Positions 13,454 to 15,739 of a stretch of DNA of 15,739 nt are shown here, in pieces. The first letter of the stretch is position 1. Each line of letters opens with the position of its first letter. Location: assembly GCA_964469555.1 (NCBI GenBank), contig CAYYAQ010000122.1, positions 1 through 15,739 of the forward strand, read 5' to 3'. The stretch comes from CAYYAQ01 sp964469555 (GTDB lineage Bacteria > Planctomycetota > UBA1135 > UBA2386). Under the pieces are notes generated by a model. It was not told where the DNA came from. It did no database searches and saw only the letters and a program-made list of their open reading frames with translations. Position numbers and translations under genes: made by a program.

Positions 13454-14700
13454 CGCGCGAAGAAGCGCACCCGGTCAGAGGGAGCGAGAATGACGGCGGG
13501 GCGACCCACCAGACGATCGAGAGGCACGCCACCGAGCGTGCCGCGGGAGTCCGAACTGTCGTTGGCGTTGTCGCCGAGCAAGAACATGTGGTTCCTCTCG
13601 AGGGCGTAGCTTCCCTGTCCGATGCCATGGCTGCCACCGACACTCGTGACGGCGATGTCGTGAAAGACCGTCACGCGACGGATGGTGACGGCGCCTCCCG
13701 CACAACCGAAGTGCAGCCCGTTCGGTCGACCCGGACGGTAGTCCTCGTTCGAGTCGAGGGGCAGTGGTTCGTGGAACAGCTTCTGGTCACCCCGGACCAG
13801 GAACAAGTGGCCGTCGAGGTAACCGAAGGCGACCGACCCGGATCGCGCTGGCGACGGGGCGTCTGCGGTCCGGATGACGCGGCCGCCGACGATCAACCGC
13901 ACCTTCCCGTGCCCATCCCAGAGCAGCGCATAGTCCCGCTGGTGGTACTCCAATACGAAGAGAACGCTCGTATCCTGCCCGGAGATGGCGAGATCCAGCT
14001 CGATGCCGATGTCCGGATAGAAGTTGAGCCCCTGCCACTGGCGGCGGCCCGCAGGGGTCAGGTAGGACGAGTCGACGGACTTGTTCGTGGTCAAGAAGCC
14101 GGGGATGCGCGGAGCGGTCTCGCCCTTGTTCGGCCGGCGCACTTCCGGTTCCAACAGGGCGACGAGCTCGTCGGCGTTCTTGACGCCGGGCAAGGGAATG
14201 GAGCCGTCCGCTGCCACGCGGACCTGTGGCGGCAGGTAGAGGAATTCTTCGAGCGTCTGCTCACAGGGACCGTTCGGGTGACGGAAGATCGGCACGCGCA
14301 TGTCGGCGTGGGAGATCGGGTCCTTGACGATCGGCAGCGAACCGAACATCCCGTCGGCGCCCTGCTTGTAGATGTCGCCACCCGAGATTCGCAGTTCGGC
14401 AGGACCGATCGCGAGGCAGCGCTTGACCATGAAGTTGGCGTTCTCGTCCGCGGCGCGGACGACGACGATGTCGTAGATGTCCGGTCGGACGCCCCACCAG
14501 TACGCCGTCTTGTCGACGAGCACGAGGTCGCCGTGGTCGCGGTCACCGTGGATCGTGGGCTCCATGCTCCCGCTCGGAACCGGGTAGCAGTCGGCGACAT
14601 GCGACGTGAGAAGGTGGAAGACAACGACCCCAACAGCCACCACCGGGGCGGTGTCCAGCAGGAGGAAGCTGACCCACGACGAGGGCTTGGAATCGGTCAT
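13450..14700 (-). CDS. lepB: signal peptidase I with a large insertion domain
   Basis: 416 residues, ATG at 14700-14698; AGAAGG 7 bases before the start is a good ribosome site, rare in this window. It removes Sec and Tat signal peptides on the outer face of the cytoplasmic membrane. One membrane helix (about 13-31) is followed by PVPSGSMEPT (40-49) with the nucleophile Ser45. VKRCLAIGP (92-100) has the general base Lys93, GGDIYKQG (107-114) follows, and the C-terminal box is LLGDNANDSSDSRGTLGGVP (374-393). Between the last two boxes lie about 255 residues instead of the much shorter stretch seen in Gram-positive enzymes. Within this insert, residues about 222-352 (LNFYPDIGIELDLAIS, LLWDGHGKVRLIVGG, GHLFLVRGDQKL, ITIRR-type ending at VTIRRVTVFHDI) look like a jelly-roll beta-sandwich of the LamG/concanavalin-like kind. 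It is the first gene of a three-gene cluster. The catalytic assignment is firm; the nature of the insert is inferred from strand patterns. Confidence 0.93.
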   Translation of the reverse strand: MTDSKPSSWVSFLLLDTAPVVAVGVVVFHLLTSHVADCYPVPSGSMEPTIHGDRDHGDLVLVDKTAYWWGVRPDIYDIVVVRAADENANFMVKRCLAIGPAELRISGGDIYKQGADGMFGSLPIVKDPISHADMRVPIFRHPNGPCEQTLEEFLYLPPQVRVAADGSIPLPGVKNADELVALLEPEVRRPNKGETAPRIPGFLTTNKSVDSSYLTPAGRRQWQGLNFYPDIGIELDLAISGQDTSVLFVLEYHQRDYALLWDGHGKVRLIVGGRVIRTADAPSPARSGSVAFGYLDGHLFLVRGDQKLFHEPLPLDSNEDYRPGRPNGLHFGCAGGAVTIRRVTVFHDIAVTSVGGSHGIGQGSYALERNHMFLLGDNANDSSDSRGTLGGVPLDRLVGRPAVILAPSDRVRFFAR

Positions 14701-14765
14701 CGGAGCGCCTTCTCGAAGAAGATATTCGGGAAATTCTCCTCGCTTCTGATCATGCGTTGGAGCGG

Positions 14766-14793
14766 ATTTAAGGCCCGCGTCGTTGCCTTGAAA
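14766..14793 (-). promoter_or_regulatory. weak candidate promoter for the lepB operon
   Basis: On the minus strand TTTCAA (14793-14788) and TTAAAT (14771-14766) are 16 bp apart, about 65 bp before the lepB start. The match to consensus is moderate and the 226-bp intergenic region is otherwise plain, so this is only a suggestion. Confidence 0.25.
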
Positions 14794-14847
14794 GGGGTTC
14801 TGGACTCGACCCCCCGGCCTGCCGTCGGGACCTTGATCGGAGGCGTA

Positions 14848-14874
14848 TTGCGCCCCCGGGGAGCGGTGGATAAT
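14848..14874 (+). promoter_or_regulatory. weak candidate promoter for the last gene
   Basis: GATAAT (14869-14874) is a good -10 element about 50 bp before the ATG at 14927. The only nearby -35-like element is TTGCGC (14848-14853), with a short 15-bp spacer. Confidence 0.3.
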
Positions 14875-14926
14875 AGACTCTCCGCTCCAGTCGTTTCACC
14901 CAGTAGTTTCGACTTTACAAGCACTT

Positions 14927-15739
14927 ATGAAAAGTTCTCCCGAGCTGCGCAAGCTCCTCGACACCTGTGAAGCGCTACAACAGATCCGCACCAAGATGAC
15001 GGATCCCGATGTCTCCAAAGACACGCGCACGCGACTGCGACAACAGTCGAAGAGGAAGACCGAACAACTCACACGCGATCTCAAGAGTTATCACTTCAGT
15101 GGCCCACTCGCCGAGGTCATGGAGTCGTATCCGCTCGCCCCGGATCACTTCCTGATTCTATCCGTGATGTTGCAGCGGCAAATGCGCTGTGAAAATCCGG
15201 CGCTTGAAGGACGGCTGATTCTCGCCTCGATCTTCGAGAGCGCCTACGACGTTCTGGCGAAGGTCGACCTCCTGCATCCGGAGAGTCCACTACGCGCGTC
15301 GGGGCTGGTGGTGCTCGAGAACGACGAGGAACAGCCCGAGGATCTGCTCGAGGCGCGGTTTGTGTTGTCGGAAGAAGGACTGGAGGGATTCCGCTACGAG
15401 ATCGTCGGCGCGATACGCGTGCCGAACGCTCAGCGCCCCCCCCGACGAGAGGACGCCTACTCGGGCAACCGGGAACTGCTGGTCGACCTCCGGATCATCC
15501 ACAACCTCTACCAGTTGCGCAGCGAGCGGATCTTCAACGAAGACCGGTGGAACAGGCTTCACAATTCCAACTACGAACCGGGTCGGACGGTCGACGGTCG
15601 CATCCGCGCGTGCTGGGAGCGCCTGCGCAATCGACTCGACAAGACGCCGAAGGCAGGGATGTTCCCGGCGGTGCGGATGATGCGGGAGTATTCGCTCGGC
15701 GAGGAGGAGATGGTGATGACCGTGCATCTCCTGTTCAAG
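14927..15739 (+). CDS. protein of unknown function, possibly the N-terminal region of an AAA+ ATPase; 3' end outside window
   Basis: The frame is open from the ATG at 14927 to the window end, giving 271 residues with no stop. The N-terminus is helical and charged (MKSSPELRKLLDTCEALQQI, then KTEQLTRDLK), without a signal peptide, so the protein is cytoplasmic. The middle (about 70-150) has a helix-rich pattern: PDHFLILSVMLQRQMRCENPALEGR (in two blocks), LILASIFESAYDVLAKVDLL, SPLRASGLVVL and ARFVLSEEGLEGF. This resembles the winged-helix-like region before the ATPase module in some large planctomycete and myxobacterial AAA+ proteins. A second similar segment seems to begin at the end (MMREYSLGEEEMVMTVHLLFK). 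No Walker motif is inside the window, so the ATPase link is tentative. The frame crosses a run of eight C at about 15436-15443 and continues with coding-like sequence. No ribosome site is seen. It is divergent from lepB. Confidence 0.6.
   Translation, partial: MKSSPELRKLLDTCEALQQIRTKMTDPDVSKDTRTRLRQQSKRKTEQLTRDLKSYHFSGPLAEVMESYPLAPDHFLILSVMLQRQMRCENPALEGRLILASIFESAYDVLAKVDLLHPESPLRASGLVVLENDEEQPEDLLEARFVLSEEGLEGFRYEIVGAIRVPNAQRPPRREDAYSGNRELLVDLRIIHNLYQLRSERIFNEDRWNRLHNSNYEPGRTVDGRIRACWERLRNRLDKTPKAGMFPAVRMMREYSLGEEEMVMTVHLLFK

Noticed and set aside
13285..14970. A 561-codon open frame on the plus strand
   Set aside because: It runs antisense through lepB and part of the CPBP gene, whose catalytic motifs are intact on the other strand. 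Its translation is Arg/Asp/Val-rich without any fold pattern, as expected for a shadow frame in G+C-rich DNA.
15436..15443. Run of eight C as a possible frameshift site
   Set aside because: The frame before and after the run gives continuous coding-like protein sequence to the window end, so no shift is needed.
15290..15727. A 145-codon minus-strand frame near the window end
   Set aside because: It is antisense to the open-ended plus-strand gene, and its translation is His/Arg-rich without motifs.

Overview
The window is a G+C-rich bacterial chromosome segment, densely coding on both strands. It carries housekeeping genes (purF, pyrE, signal peptidase I) next to lineage-specific secreted proteins, and Shine-Dalgarno sites are weak or absent before most starts. 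The unusually long signal peptidase I, the CBM9-like secreted protein and the paralogous secreted proteins of unknown function suggest a member of the Planctomycetota. That placement is an inference from style; no rRNA or tRNA is present to confirm it.

Layout. (1) 1-1893, plus strand: the 3' part of a prepilin-like gene followed 7 bp later by a second minor-pilin-like (PilX-like) gene, probably the end of a type IV pilus or type II secretion pseudopilin operon. (2) 1915-3685, minus strand: a lysine-rich, membrane-anchored protein of unknown function and an isocitrate/isopropylmalate dehydrogenase family enzyme. (3) 3961-6900, plus strand: two paralogous secreted proteins with nearly the same leader. 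Between them lies a decayed C-terminal fragment of a third copy and three successive, increasingly eroded copies of the same 3'-flanking hairpin region. (4) 6920-10015, minus strand: a tightly packed operon reading purF > pyrE > flavin-reductase-domain protein > MobA/MocA-like nucleotidyltransferase, with stop/start overlaps at two of the three junctions. (5) 10110-10997, plus strand: a class IV PLP aminotransferase, divergent from purF. (6) 11007-14700, minus strand: lepB (signal peptidase I with a large insertion) > CPBP-family membrane protease > a secreted CBM9-like protein whose C-terminal half resembles a metallo-beta-lactamase fold that has lost its metal-binding motif. (7) 14927 to the end, plus strand: the first 271 residues of a protein that may be the N-terminal region of an AAA+ ATPase.

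How the genes fit together. purF and pyrE both use PRPP and supply purine and pyrimidine nucleotide synthesis. The two downstream genes of that operon may bring redox or cofactor functions under the same control. The lepB cluster is a cell-envelope group: a secretory signal peptidase, an intramembrane protease and a secreted protein that the first would process.

The most noteworthy items are the CBM9 / dead metallo-beta-lactamase fusion, the signal peptidase I insertion domain, and the secreted-protein paralogue locus with its trail of duplicated terminator regions. I found no CRISPR array, insertion sequence, phage gene, or tRNA/rRNA gene.
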